Numbered from the stretch's first letter, positions 1 through 8,817 are shown. The stretch is 64,000 nucleotides of DNA from Lachnospiraceae bacterium (GCA_910575075.1 CAJTCY010000008.1:64501-128500); one strand, 5' to 3'. Numbers and translations are program-made. Notes: a model not told the origin generated them from the sequence alone.

Positions 1-774
1 AAACATAAGCATTGGAACTTGTGGTATATTATTCAATTCAACTTTGCTTGCATTTTCCTTAATACATTTTACTTCATTAAGCATTGTAGTTGTTGCTGTT
101 CGATTATAGAAAATTGCTCTATATATCTCTTTTTCCTCATTTGTGAGAGTACCATTTGTTATTGCGTCACTTTCTGAAACACCCGGTAGCAATCTTGTTA
201 TTCCAATGACAGATGCGAACTGACTTAATCTAAGCATGGTCATATTGATGTTATAATTTTGATATGACTTTGGAACTGCCATATCAAGACCAATGATAGC
301 TGATACTTCTTCGGGATATTGCTGTGCCCAATATAATGCTTCAATTCCTGACATGGAATGAGGACAAAGGATATAGGGTGCTTCAATATTTACCGCTTTT
401 AGCGCAGCCCTTGTGTCTGCTAATACAGATTCAATTCCTCTTTCTTTGTCAACAACATCACTGAAACCATATCCAAATTTCTCTATAACTACAATTCGAT
501 ATTTATTGCTTAACAATGAGTAAAGAGATTTGAAATCCAATATAGGAGAACAGGTTCCACCACCAGACATAAATACAAGCGTTTTTTCGCCGCTCCCTCC
601 AATATATATACTCATATTATGCCCGTCAATTTCTACCATTGTACCAACAGGTAAAAGCAATGCCTGTTCCTTATTTAAGTGAATTTTGTGATTTATATAT
701 ATTGCAATCAGTAAAATAAATATAATTATAACAATCGCTAATAAAATCGTCATTGTTTTCTTCACTTTCACCAT
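1..774 (-). CDS. alpha/beta hydrolase with N-terminal membrane anchor, C-terminus cut by window edge
   Basis: The minus-strand frame opens at an ATG at 774 and runs off the left edge. It starts with MVKVKKTMTILLAIV and a hydrophobic stretch over about residues 8-27, which reads as a signal anchor. It then shows an alpha/beta-hydrolase core: a GGSGEKTLVFMSGGG oxyanion-hole region, a strand IVVIEKFGYGFSD, and a nucleophile elbow PHSMSG whose serine is the likely catalytic residue. The usual GxSxG is relaxed here to HSMSG. The His of the triad would lie outside the window. The substrate cannot be read from the sequence. It lies downstream of a TetR fragment and a second, unrelated alpha/beta hydrolase. 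Confidence 0.75.
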   Translation of the reverse strand, partial: MVKVKKTMTILLAIVIIIFILLIAIYINHKIHLNKEQALLLPVGTMVEIDGHNMSIYIGGSGEKTLVFMSGGGTCSPILDFKSLYSLLSNKYRIVVIEKFGYGFSDVVDKERGIESVLADTRAALKAVNIEAPYILCPHSMSGIEALYWAQQYPEEVSAIIGLDMAVPKSYQNYNINMTMLRLSQFASVIGITRLLPGVSESDAITNGTLTNEEKEIYRAIFYNRTATTTMLNEVKCIKENASKVELNNIPQVPMLMF

Positions 775-861
775 ATTTTTTCCCGCCTTTTTCGATTTGC
801 CCCCGGCTAAGTACAGCTCATCAATTTGTTTCTAATTCCTTTATGCCGGCGATCAATACTT

Positions 862-1122
862 TTAATGATAAGTCAAAACTATCATCATAACTTTATTTTG
901 ATATTTGTTGTACCAAAGCATAGCATTAAAAATACCCGGATTTTGGACTGCATATCTATAAAACGCACGGCAAAGTGCTTCCAAAGCGTCATACCCGCTG
1001 ACTCCTGCTGCTGCATTTAATATTGCTTCTGCCATTTGGTTCCAGCCATAAATCGTTAACTCTTTTTGCAAATCTTCAGGACTTTTGATGCGGTTATATA
1101 GAGATGGTGTTTGAATATTCAA
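862..1122 (-). pseudogene. TetR-family regulator fragment (N-terminus missing)
   Basis: The frame reads as the end of a TetR DNA-binding domain (IQTPSLYNRIKSPEDL, matching the recognition helix and the start of helix 4) followed by a C-terminal domain with AVQNPGIFNAMLWY, like the WHG-type C-terminal domain of TetR proteins. The first two helices of the HTH are absent. An in-frame stop lies a few codons upstream and only a TTG could start translation. At 86 residues, against about 190 for the family, it is best read as a decayed regulator. It may once have controlled one of the neighbouring hydrolases. Confidence 0.6.
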
Positions 1123-1240
1123 ATTGTCCTCTTGCCATATTGTGCACTCCGTAAACTAATATGAGCATTATTATAACTAATGCTATGAGTTCTGTAAATA
1201 AATCCATTTGTTTTGTATGGAAAAATAGGAATGAAAAGGA

Positions 1241-2002
1241 TTACGCCGTAGTCGGCATTGTGGGAATGTGTATAACCTTCAAAATTTCATGTGCATACTC
1301 CCTGGGATGCTCATTCATCATTTGCCCATGCCCCATTTTATGAAATACCTGAATTTGCATATTTGGAAGGTACAATTTCAGCATTTTTGCAGTTTTAGCC
1401 GGATAATGTTCATTTGCCCCATGCCAGAAAACAATCTTGCCGCCAAAATTCTTTATTGTATTTTTTACATCATATGTATATACATCCTCACATTCTTTTT
1501 TTACTGTATCAAGTGATGTTCCTCTATAAAACGTCTCTATAATTCTTTCATTCCCTTTACCCATTACGGCTTCAATCATAAACGCAGGGATATGTTTTCC
1601 GTTACAGATTCGATTTACCGCCCAACTGAAAACAGCCGTATATATTGGTGTCAGAATACCCATTTTTTCACAAAATGCGGCATCCAATATCACATAATCA
1701 AATTTTACGTTATTTCTGCTTATCAGCTCAACTGTAATTGTTCCGCCAAGAGAAAATCCCAATATGGCATTTAATTTCCCTGAATGGTTTTGTTTTATAT
1801 ATTCTTCAATCTGTTCACATGTTTTCTCAATACTCACAAATGATGGAGACTTATCATAATGTCCATCCAATTCACACAAAATAACATGGCAATGTTCTAA
1901 AAAAGGTATTACCTTGTCAAAACATGTATGTGCAGTAGTTGCCATTCCAGGCAGCATCATAATTGTTTTCTCTGATTCAGCATTGTAATCTGCAAACCTC
2001 AT
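1241..2002 (-). CDS. alpha/beta hydrolase
   Basis: A 253-residue alpha/beta hydrolase. The ATG at 2002 is preceded by GGAGAAGGACAG, a good ribosome binding site, so I prefer it to the longer in-frame start at 2077. Features are a MMLPGMATTAHTCFDKV oxyanion region, a LCELDGHYDKS acidic stretch, a nucleophile elbow GFSLGG (Ser catalytic), and a late MGHGQMMNEHP segment that supplies the His. The lid region (about 130-190) resembles those of small-molecule esterases. The substrate is unknown. It lies 31 bp downstream of the 115-residue gene on the same strand and is probably co-transcribed with it. Confidence 0.8.
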   Translation of the reverse strand: MRFADYNAESEKTIMMLPGMATTAHTCFDKVIPFLEHCHVILCELDGHYDKSPSFVSIEKTCEQIEEYIKQNHSGKLNAILGFSLGGTITVELISRNNVKFDYVILDAAFCEKMGILTPIYTAVFSWAVNRICNGKHIPAFMIEAVMGKGNERIIETFYRGTSLDTVKKECEDVYTYDVKNTIKNFGGKIVFWHGANEHYPAKTAKMLKLYLPNMQIQVFHKMGHGQMMNEHPREYAHEILKVIHIPTMPTTA

Positions 2003-2033
2003 CTGTCCTTCTCCTAAAATTCTAAATTGTCTG

Positions 2034-2381
2034 TCAGCCATCCATTGAAAAATACTGCAACTCTGAAAACGAATCATCTAAAAATTCAAATGTAAAAATA
2101 TGCATCTCATCAAATGATTGTTCCAAATATGTTACCTGCCCATTGTCATAGCAAATAACAGGCCTGCCTAACTTCTTCTTTATTTCATTAACACTAAATT
2201 TACCGAAGATTTCTGTAATACTAGGCAACATAAATTGAATGATTGAATCCAAGTGCGAATTATAATTTTCTGATAATAATTTTACCTGTCCCAAGTACCC
2301 ATCTTCGGGCTCCTCATCCCAGGCAAAAACCAGTCCATGATACTCAAATACAAACTGTTCCATATCTTCACTGTATTTCAT
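2034..2381 (-). CDS. hypothetical protein, 115 residues
   Basis: I do not recognise this family. The ATG at 2381 has a strong AGGAGG site eight bases upstream, so the gene looks real. The protein is acidic and soluble (MKYSEDMEQFVFEYHGLVFAWDE), rich in aromatic residues, with no membrane segment or Cys cluster. The size and composition resemble small immunity-type proteins found in accessory regions, but this is only an impression. It is followed by an alpha/beta hydrolase on the same strand. Confidence 0.6.
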   Translation of the reverse strand: MKYSEDMEQFVFEYHGLVFAWDEEPEDGYLGQVKLLSENYNSHLDSIIQFMLPSITEIFGKFSVNEIKKKLGRPVICYDNGQVTYLEQSFDEMHIFTFEFLDDSFSELQYFSMDG

Positions 2382-2432
2382 AATAAATTCCTCCTGCCTG
2401 ATTTGTATATCCCTCTAAACTGGAAGGTATGT

Positions 2433-2681
2433 TTAATCCTCATTTAAGACCATTTTCGTATATTCGCTCCTGCTCCCATCCCAGCAACAATTAATACATC
2501 TGCCATTTTTAAAAATATGGGCACAATTTGGATAACCATACAAAATATGAGAACATTCCGGACATAATGATGCCATTTTTGAACTTGATTTTAGAAATTC
2601 ACTTCCGCATTCGCCACAATGGACATACTCATTTTTATCCACTCTAAACCTCTTCAAACACCTATTTTTCCAATTCTTCAA
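2433..2681 (-). CDS. small zinc-ribbon protein
   Basis: An 82-residue frame with two Cys-rich knuckles: CGECGSEF paired with CPEC (about residues 22-45), then CAHIF paired with CINCCWDGS (about 53-68). These should bind one or two Zn ions. The only start near the frame is a TTG without a clear ribosome binding site, and a stop lies just upstream. It may therefore be a 5'-truncated remnant. The function is unknown; such ribbons mediate nucleic-acid or protein contacts. Confidence 0.45.
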   Translation of the reverse strand: MKNWKNRCLKRFRVDKNEYVHCGECGSEFLKSSSKMASLCPECSHILYGYPNCAHIFKNGRCINCCWDGSRSEYTKMVLNED

Positions 2682-2846
2682 ATGGGAAGTTACGACTTCC
2701 TAACCGCCCATTGATCTTCTTGTTTTTCCCTTGTCGCATAGTAACCGCAAGACATATCTGCCAAATCACCAACTGAATTGTCCAATTCAAATACATATTT
2801 TAAAAAAATAATTTTCAAAATGGCAAAACGAGAAATTATTGTAATG

Positions 2847-3104
2847 TCAATTTTTCAAAAAATCACTAAATTCTTTCAACTCTCTTTTCTTATCTTCCGA
2901 AAGTCTATTAAACTCTATCTCATTTATTGCGCCTTCCAATGTGTATAAATGAACCAGACACACATTCGGGTACTTCTGTTTTAACCTGAGAAATGCGTCT
3001 TTCGCACCTGTCTCAATCAGTTCTTCAGAAGATTCAATTCCAACAGATATCAGCTTTCTCTCCATTTCCTTACCAATATTTAACATAGATGTTAATGCTG
3101 CCAT
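2847..3104 (-). CDS. TfoX C-terminal domain protein
   Basis: An 85-residue protein starting at the ATG at 3104, which follows GGAGGAAAAT; the longer frame upstream is not needed. The sequence (LTSMLNIGKEMERKLISVGIESSEELIETGAKDAFLRLK) matches the TfoX/Sxy C-terminal domain, a helix-hairpin-helix-like fold. In gamma-proteobacteria the full protein regulates competence. Stand-alone C-terminal domains are common in Firmicutes and have no assigned role. Gene content around it is accessory. Confidence 0.75.
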   Translation of the reverse strand: MAALTSMLNIGKEMERKLISVGIESSEELIETGAKDAFLRLKQKYPNVCLVHLYTLEGAINEIEFNRLSEDKKRELKEFSDFLKN

Positions 3105-3365
3105 ATTTTCCTCCATTATTCCGTGGTTTGCTGCCACTGCAAAACATAACTTAACAGCACTATCAAATTAGTTCTAAAACTCTTTTATATAGCGGATCTA
3201 ATTCATAACCAGATACAGCAAACTTCTCCATAATAGAAATGCTTGTTGCGCCCTGCATTTTGTGCGTTTATGCACCTCTCTGTTTTTAACTTTAAAATCT
3301 TGTACTTGTGTCACCACACCCTACATCAAATTATCAGCAATTAAAATTTAGATTTGCTTATCCTT

Positions 3366-3635
3366 CTAAAATTTAACAATCAAAGAATTAACTTTCTCAA
3401 GAACTTCTGCTTTGGAAATATTGTATGGCATTACTTCTACATCTTCAAAGCCATAATTTGACGCCTGCGAACGATTATCCGTCCATTCTAATACCCACCA
3501 GCTTTGAAGTGTAGTCACTTTGAAAAATTCTCCGTCCAATGTCCAACATTTTCCGGACAGCTGCAATTCAATTTTCTCGGCTCCCAGCTCCACAAATCGT
3601 TTTTCACAAATTATCTGTATTTCACCTTTTGTCAT
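3366..3635 (-). CDS. hypothetical protein downstream of PC4-like gene
   Basis: An 89-residue soluble protein (MTKGEIQIICEKRFVELGAEKIELQ) that I do not recognise. Its ATG overlaps the stop of the preceding PC4-like gene in an ATGA arrangement, so the two are translationally coupled. A WWVLEW stretch near residue 46 and an acidic, mixed alpha/beta composition are the only visible features. Confidence 0.6.
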   Translation of the reverse strand: MTKGEIQIICEKRFVELGAEKIELQLSGKCWTLDGEFFKVTTLQSWWVLEWTDNRSQASNYGFEDVEVMPYNISKAEVLEKVNSLIVKF

Positions 3636-3847
3636 ATCTTCATTTTTTCAAGTAATTCTTTTAATATAGTCATTTGACCTGCCGTAACAGTTACGCCTTT
3701 TCCATATTCAGTATGTTCTTCATTCCATGTCCGTATATCATAAACCGGTTCTCTATCATCCCATGAAATAAAATTAAGTTCTTTTGTCCAACCGTTATTT
3801 GCCGGAGACAGATCCCCGATGTGTCTATAAATTTTGTAATTCTTCAT
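3632..3847 (-). CDS. YdbC/PC4-type single-stranded DNA-binding protein
   Basis: A 71-residue protein starting at the ATG at 3847 after AAGGGGCATTTAT. The sequence GWTKELNFISWDDREPVYDIRTW followed by GKGVTVT matches the bacterial PC4-like family (YdbC), homologous to the eukaryotic transcription coactivator p15/PC4, which binds single-stranded DNA as a dimer. The length is typical of the family. It overlaps the next gene by four bases. The cellular role in bacteria is not settled. Confidence 0.8.
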   Translation of the reverse strand: MKNYKIYRHIGDLSPANNGWTKELNFISWDDREPVYDIRTWNEEHTEYGKGVTVTAGQMTILKELLEKMKI

Positions 3848-3961
3848 ATAAATGCCCCTTATAAATTCCCTTAATCTCAATCCTGTCCAAAGTTCCTGCA
3901 CCTGTCCCCAATCTACGTCCCCTATGCATATCCAACTTACTTACCGCTCCATTTTACAAAA

Positions 3962-4064
3962 GGTTCATCTGCTTCGACATGATAACACCGCTCAGCCTAC
4001 GCTATCGAAAAAAGTGTCATGCGAAAGCCTTCCTGGGAAAGCCGCATCCCTGCACAGATGAACC
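3962..4064. repeat. inverted repeat in the 3.9-4.25 kb non-coding gap
   Basis: GGTTCATCTG at 3962-3971 pairs perfectly with CAGATGAACC at 4055-4064. Just inside, CTTCGACATGA and TCATGCGAAAG also pair with few mismatches, giving a nested stem. The gap from 3905 to 4250 shows no intact gene on either strand. This fold is the only structure I see in it. It could be a remnant of a mobile element or an RNA. Confidence 0.4.
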
Positions 4065-4250
4065 ATAATCATTTTAACATTTTCTGCGCCTATGTACCAC
4101 CTTTATTTTTTCCAGGACGTCTGTTTCCCCTTTGGAAACTCCAATTTTAACTGATATTGGAAGCCCTTAATCTCTTTCCCAAGCCGCCAGCGGCCACACG
4201 TTCGGCTACTGCTTAAAAGATGAATTAAAAATAGTATTCAAAACACCAAA

Positions 4251-4400
4251 ATGCAGATTATGGAGCAACTACCCACGCATAAAAACATTCCACTACTTGG
4301 GCGGACTATACTGGAACAACAATTTATGCTTTTAGAAACATTGGAAAAGTGGGAAGAAAATTTTGAAAAAGAATTAGCCAAAGAAAGGGAAAGAGAATGA
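4251..4400 (+). CDS. small ORF (49 residues) coupled to the HxxEE gene
   Basis: ATG at 4251 opens a frame (MQIMEQLPTHKNIPLLGRT) ending in a charged helix rich in Glu and Lys. Its TGA overlaps the ATG of the next gene (ATGA), which suggests coupling. I do not recognise it. It may be the truncated C-terminus of a larger protein, since an overlapping frame upstream also looks degenerate and no clear ribosome binding site precedes the ATG. Confidence 0.35.
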   Translation: MQIMEQLPTHKNIPLLGRTILEQQFMLLETLEKWEENFEKELAKERERE

Positions 4401-4882
4401 ATATGATATATTTTATATTTTTTAATTTGGTGATATATTTACCATTTCACTTATTTGAGGAAGCTATTGGCGATTTCCCTAAATGGATGTATGAGCATAA
4501 ATGGTTGCCCTATCATATGACACATGGTCACTGGATGGCAAACAATTTGTTTATTTATTATCCCATGCTTCTTATATCAATTTTTCTATTTGTGTTCAAT
4601 AATAGGTTGGTATGTTTTGGAGTGGCAATTCTTATATGGGGAATCATATATTTTGGAGACCATTTTTTCTATACAATCAAAGACAGAAAAATATCTCCGG
4701 GGTTAATAACTGGAATACTTTTTCTTGTTAATTCGGTTTTGCGATTAAGAAATTCTTTTTTGTCAGATTTCTTTTCTGCATATCAGTTGATAATAGGAGT
4801 TTTGATTGGCGGTGTGTTATTTGGTTTGCCTATGGGTTTATGTGTTGTTTTTTATAAGTTTTTTGATAAGTATATCAAATAA
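4397..4882 (+). CDS. HxxEE-domain integral membrane protein
   Basis: A 161-residue protein with four to five hydrophobic segments (about residues 3-18, 50-68, 72-88, 102-115 and 128-155). The first loop carries HLFEEAIGDFPKW, the HxxEE signature with a following FPxW, typical of a small family of bacterial membrane proteins of unknown function. A conserved-looking His pair in THGHWMANN also fits. The start overlaps the preceding small ORF by four bases. Base composition is more AT-rich than the housekeeping genes, suggesting an acquired gene. Confidence 0.7.
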   Translation: MNMIYFIFFNLVIYLPFHLFEEAIGDFPKWMYEHKWLPYHMTHGHWMANNLFIYYPMLLISIFLFVFNNRLVCFGVAILIWGIIYFGDHFFYTIKDRKISPGLITGILFLVNSVLRLRNSFLSDFFSAYQLIIGVLIGGVLFGLPMGLCVVFYKFFDKYIK

Positions 4883-4904
4883 CTGTTTGAAATGTAATCT
4901 TTAA

Positions 4905-5219
4905 CTATATAATACCCCATGTGGGAGAAAGGGGGAATTTTCTATGGCTTGCACAGAAGCATACAAGGAACACATCTTCGCTAAAGAGTCTGTGAAAGTT
5001 GGTGATAATAGCATTATGAGCATCATCACGGGGCGCAATGTCATTACTAATGACATTCTTATATGGCTTGAGAGCATAACCAACAGAACCTGTTCCTGCA
5101 AACAAGTCAACAACTGTTTTAATATGCTTGTTTTTGATTACAGGTTTACATATATGAGAAATAATACGTGCCTTGCTCCCCATATATTGAAGTGTTGAAA
5201 TTTCATTATACTGATTCAT
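4905..5219 (-). pseudogene. Dam-type (D12 class) adenine methyltransferase, truncated and frameshifted
   Basis: The N-terminus (ISTLQYMGSKARIISHI) and the SAM-binding motif DLFAGTGSVGYALKPYKNVISND are those of D12-class N6-adenine DNA methyltransferases. After the motif the frame goes out of register; another minus-strand frame over the same bases (4901-5113) carries the continuation. The catalytic DPPY motif and most of the family's 260-300 residues are missing. It is a remnant of a restriction-modification or phage methylase. Confidence 0.7.
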
Positions 5220-5298
5220 TTTATTTGCCTGGATAATTCGTTCAATTTAGGTAAATATATTGTCTATGGGCATTGGATATCTACGATTCTCCATAAAG

Positions 5299-6162
5299 TT
5301 AATTATGTGTGTCAACTTGTCGTTGTTCTAATGCCAGTCCAATTAACCGATCCGTCTGGTCAGCCATAAACAGTGGAATGTTCAACACATCATCGTCCAA
5401 TTTTAAATTGTCCAGCGAGAACCGTACACCGAGCTTGACTTGATTCGGAAACAGATCCTTGAATTTCTTTAGGCTCTTGCTGGTGGTGTTGGCCTCGGAC
5501 TTGACCTCTATAGGGAAAATATCATTCTCCCGCTGGATAAGGAAATCTACCTCACAGGGAGGATTATTCTGGCTCCAGTATCGGGGAACCACTTCAAACT
5601 GCGTGATTAAGGTCTGTAACATAAAGTTCTCAGTCAGTGCACCTTTGAACTCGGTGAACAAACGATTGCCTTCTCCGAAGGCTGTAGGAGCCAGTTGAGC
5701 CAGGCGGCGGAGTAGCCCTACATCCACCAGATAGATCTTAAATGCAGACAGGTCATCATAGGCAGCTACCGGTAGACCGGGAGCGGTGCTGCGGTAGTTT
5801 TTATGCACCAGTCTGGCATCTACCAGCCACTGCAAAGCATCCTCATATTCTCGGGCTCGTGCCCCCTCTTTAACCACTTTGTAGATAAATTTCTTATTCT
5901 TCCTTGCCAATTGGGACGGTATGGATTTCCATATCATGGATATCTTCGGGAACTCGCTGATATTGGGGTGCTTGGCAAAGTCACGCTCGTAAGCACCGAT
6001 GATCCCGGACAGGGCTTCCTGCATAGCAGAAACGTCTCGTGCTTCCGTCCACATAAGCACTGGTTCCGGCATACCGCCTGTAACATAGTACATCTTCAAT
6101 TTCTCATAGAGTGGATTGAAAAAGGCATCAGGAATCGGCTCAATGGTATCCACGCTCTCCAT
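5299..6162 (-). pseudogene. DUF4143-family ATPase lacking its AAA domain
   Basis: A 287-residue frame corresponding to the C-terminal part of the AAA_14/DUF4143 family. It has a YYVTGGMPEPV segment, a long helical middle, and near the end VDFLIQRENDIFPIEVKSE, the nuclease-like D-ExK arrangement seen in DUF4143. The family is about 400-450 residues with an N-terminal P-loop. That half is absent here and no Walker A occurs upstream. The remaining domain may be silent, or expressed as a truncated protein from the ATG at 6162. Confidence 0.65.
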
Positions 6163-6185
6163 ATTCTTATTTTAGAGAACAATAA

Positions 6186-6660
6186 TTACATTTTTATGAT
6201 TATCAGTGTATGGCGAAAGTATATGCTGCAAAATGATGGACTAGATTCCTCTGTGCGCCGGCTGTCCGGGAACCAGAGGTCAAGCCGGGTATCTACGGAC
6301 GGTGCGCCTTTGAAATAAAGGCTGCCAGCCTGAAAGCGTTTCGGTTTTCCTGTCTCCTTATCAAAGCTCATAGCTCCGTCGTGGAATGCCCTGGTCAGAC
6401 TGCTCATTTTATCCATGAAGCGGTCACAGGCAGCATTGCGGTCACGGGGTTCTCTGGCAAGCAGATAGCTGTTTCAGACAAGGAACGCCACATACATTTT
6501 CAGCGCGTCATTGCTAAGATATTTCTTCCAGAGAAATTCACTTGCTGCCTGTTCCAGTTCCGGCTGTTTCCATCGGTTGGAATAGAGGGCTTGCCGCAGC
6601 GGAGAAATGGCAGGATTTTTATAGACTGCCAGTATTGCCACTTCGCCACTTGAACCGAAT
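6186..6660 (-). pseudogene. decayed coding remnant, unknown family
   Basis: Minus-strand coding character continues from about 6660 (AISPLRQALYSNRWKQPELE) to 6186 (LTRAFHDGAMSFDKETGKPK). At least one in-frame stop interrupts it near 6470 and the C-terminal frame looks random after about 6240. I cannot name the family; the style is that of conjugative-element or plasmid proteins. There is no usable start, and 6417-6734 contains nothing else I can support. Confidence 0.35.
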
Positions 6661-6734
6661 ACACAACGATTTTTTCATTCCGGCAGGGCTGCTCCCGCCG
6701 GATAAACTAATTTGGAGAAAGGAAAAGCGAGAAA

Positions 6735-7003
6735 ATGGATGAGGAATTGAAAGAAACTATGTTAAAAGTTGCGGAATTTAGTAATGAAGATAAAGTGAAA
6801 GTAATAAGAAGAATAAATAAACTTTTTATTGGTGGATTTGTGGCAGCTGTAACTTATATGGTACTATTCTTTACAGATAATGCCGATAATTTCTTGGGTG
6901 GATTGTGCTTAGGTATAACATTTGGTATGATATTGTTGGATTTGTAACAACAAGCAGATATGCGTCTAAAATTAGAGCATGTAAAATGAGATTATTACCC
7001 TGA
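6735..7003 (+). pseudogene. small two-TM membrane protein with a frameshift
   Basis: ATG at 6735 opens MDEELKETMLKVAEFSNEDKV, a cytoplasmic helix followed by two hydrophobic segments (about 31-46 and 53-69). The frame stops at 6947. The -1 frame then continues as GFVTTSRYASKIRACKMRLL to 7003, which reads as the natural C-terminus. A single-base deletion near 6935 would explain this. The family is unknown to me. Confidence 0.5.
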
Positions 7004-7031
7004 TCATCATATATGGGCAAAAAGCGGTTGA

Positions 7032-7409
7032 AATTTTTTTGAAAAAAGAAAGTCCAATTCTTTTCGGTGGCATCATATTGGCTATAACTTAGGGCATTTG
7101 TTTAATCTGTTCAATGGCAACGGTATGGACTTGGTAGCCAATTTGTGTCAGATTGGCTTTGCGGTAAGATTTTTGCTTGTAACAATCTTTTATCGCAGTG
7201 GGATTTTGCTTCCCTGCATCATTGTTCACTCTGCAATAAACACATTGAACACCTTTGCCAATGAAGCAAGAATAACGTCAGAAAGGCAAATCGTTCATTG
7301 CATGATTTTAATTGCTGTTGCCTATACTTTATTTCTTACTAAAACATTGCCCAAAAGTGTATTTCAAGTGAGGGAAACAAATAATATGGCTGATAAGAAT
7401 TTAAAATGA
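7032..7409 (+). pseudogene. CPBP-family intramembrane protease, C-terminal fragment
   Basis: The frame contains LGHLFNLFNGNGMDLVANLCQIGFAV and later SGILLPCIIVHSAINTLNTFAN, the third and fourth conserved motifs of CPBP (CAAX-type, Abi) membrane proteases, with the two His residues at about residues 16 and 62 of the fragment. The N-terminal half with the EExxxR motif is missing and an apparent small deletion lies in FAVRFLLV. It is a remnant. It is followed by a Cys-rich KTR remnant, a common companion in accessory cargo. Confidence 0.6.
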
Positions 7410-7577
7410 ATACGCTGTCCTGTCTGCGGAAATAAAACAAGGTTGCAGATACGAGAAGATACAGAACTGAAAAACTTCCCCCTCTACTGCCCGAAGTGTA
7501 AGCAGGAAAGTTTGATTAACGCAAAAGATTTACGGGTAACAGTTGTTAATAAGATTGAAACAAAAACACAGAGCTGA
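7410..7577 (+). pseudogene. cysteine-rich KTR domain protein lacking a start
   Basis: Reading from 7410, the frame gives IRCPVCGNKTRLQIREDTELKN then YCPKCKQESLINAKDL and stops at 7577. The two CPxC knuckles form a zinc ribbon typical of the small KTR proteins found in conjugative elements. The codon before is TGA, where family members have a Trp, so the natural N-terminus (about three codons) has been lost. It abuts the CPBP remnant stop. Confidence 0.6.
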
Positions 7578-7615
7578 TTAACAAAATGACAAATTTAATT
7601 TTATCGAGGTAAAAA

Positions 7616-8089
7616 ATGAAGATAGTGCAATTTGAACCAAATATGCAACCACAAATCTTACAATTCTTTGAAAAATGCTTTGCTGCTGTTAATATCCCTT
7701 TTTCTCCGAAAGACAGGCACTCTGATATTGTCGATATTGCAAATAATTATATGACTAATGGATATTTTTGGTGCTTGTTAGAAAATGACGCTATTGTCGG
7801 AACTGTTGCAATACGCTCGCTGGATAATAAAATTGTTGAATTAAAACGGCTGTTTGTACTGCCCCAATATCAAGGCAAAGGATATGGCAGAAGTTTGTTA
7901 GAATATGCTATAGACTATGCAAAACGACAGCAGTATCATAAAATGCTTTTAGATACAAGGTTACAGTTTTCGGTAGCACGACATCTGTATCAAAGTATGG
8001 GTTTTAAGGAAACTGATAAATACAATGATAATATTAATGCAGAGCTATATTATGAGCTTGTCCTGTGCGTCACGGGGGATCAAAGCTGA
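7616..8089 (+). CDS. GNAT family N-acetyltransferase
   Basis: A 157-residue protein with a GAGGT ribosome binding site before the ATG at 7616. It shows the GNAT acetyl-CoA-binding signature LFVLPQYQGKGYGRSLLEYAIDYA (motif A, Q/RxxGxG/A) at about residues 80-103, preceded by the beta strands GTVAIRSLDNKIVELKRL. The length is normal for the superfamily. The acetyl acceptor is unknown. The gene appears intact among decayed neighbours. The 250 bp that follow (8090-8335) hold no intact gene. Confidence 0.8.
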   Translation: MKIVQFEPNMQPQILQFFEKCFAAVNIPFSPKDRHSDIVDIANNYMTNGYFWCLLENDAIVGTVAIRSLDNKIVELKRLFVLPQYQGKGYGRSLLEYAIDYAKRQQYHKMLLDTRLQFSVARHLYQSMGFKETDKYNDNINAELYYELVLCVTGDQS

Positions 8090-8335
8090 TAATGTAATGG
8101 TGGCTCTTTACGTCCTCTTTTCTTTGGTTCTTGCCGTATTTCAGATTGGAGCGCATAACTGGCTTTGTTTATGGAGTTATCCCTGACGGAATAGCCTGTT
8201 ATGCGCATTTCCACAATGCGGTTTTTCTTCCTCCGGCTTTTATCAGTCAAAGAGGGCGGTTATGCTGTCCGCTCCGTTTTCCCGGCTTCCGTGCCTTGCT
8301 TCTTCCTGTGGTATGATTCTGCTGATAATATAACT

Positions 8336-8575
8336 TCATATTCCATACTCTTGTCTCAGCTCCGCGAGGAAGTCCCCGGCATTTTTATCCTCACCATCCA
8401 CAATCTGCTGCTCTGATATTTTTGCGTTCCGTATAATATCTTCTCCGCTAAGTAATGGGAATGGGCATTCTGTGCCACGCTGACGGAATAACTTTTGGTC
8501 AAAGTCCTGGATTTTGATTAAATCAGCTTCTGGCAATACTTCCGGCATAGAAATTGTATTCTCCAAAGTACTCAT
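8336..8575 (-). CDS. putative antitoxin-like small protein
   Basis: A 79-residue acidic protein ending in DGEDKNAGDFLAELRQEYGI. That ending resembles the last helix of RelB/Phd-like antitoxins, with a variable acidic linker then an xLxELRxxYG tail. The N-terminal part (MSTLENTISMPEVLPEADLI) shows no ribbon-helix-helix I can identify, and no toxin gene is adjacent. The assignment is tentative. Confidence 0.35.
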   Translation of the reverse strand: MSTLENTISMPEVLPEADLIKIQDFDQKLFRQRGTECPFPLLSGEDIIRNAKISEQQIVDGEDKNAGDFLAELRQEYGI

Positions 8576-8630
8576 TCTCTTAGTTTGTCATAATGCTTTC
8601 CTTCATTCTGATATTTTTCGATCATATAAA

Positions 8631-8668
8631 AAGGACACCTTCTAAGATTTCTTTTAGAAAATGTCCTT
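8631..8668 (-). terminator. probable native terminator of lysS
   Basis: On the minus strand AAGGACA and TGTCCTT enclose an inner TTCTAA/TTAGAA pairing, and T residues follow (the A run at 8626-8630 on the plus strand). It lies about 120 bases beyond the original lysS stop codon preserved at 8788, so it fits the terminator of lysS before the element inserted. Confidence 0.55.
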
Positions 8669-8787
8669 AAGGTACACTTTATATAGTTGGATTTGAACGT
8701 GCAAACAACGTAATATCACGTATTATACAACAAAAATTTGTTGCAGAATACAACTCTTTTGCTCCAAAAACCTTGATTTTCCGGGCT

Positions 8788-8817
8788 TTACTTGTCCAAC
8801 GACTTCATCGTGGGGAA
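8788..8817 (-). other. displaced original 3' end of lysS
   Basis: Read on the minus strand these bases give FPTMKSLDK and a TAA stop. The resident lysS at the far end of the element ends FPTMKSLS. The shared part is the recombination core. This shows that lysS was the integration target and that the host-side tail now sits beyond the left end of the element, cut off from the gene body 13 kb away. Confidence 0.8.
8804..8817. repeat. attachment core, left copy
   Basis: TTCATCGTGGGGAA occurs here and, identically, at 22038-22051. It corresponds to the codons for FPTM(K) at the end of lysS on the minus strand. The repeat flanks a segment that carries an integrase gene next to the left copy, so it is read as the crossover core of the element. 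Confidence 0.8.

Noticed and set aside
8728-8743. Palindrome CAACAAAAATTTGTTG as an operator
   Set aside because: It is perfect but lies in the 3' flank of the original lysS without a nearby start; AT-rich chance palindromes are common here.
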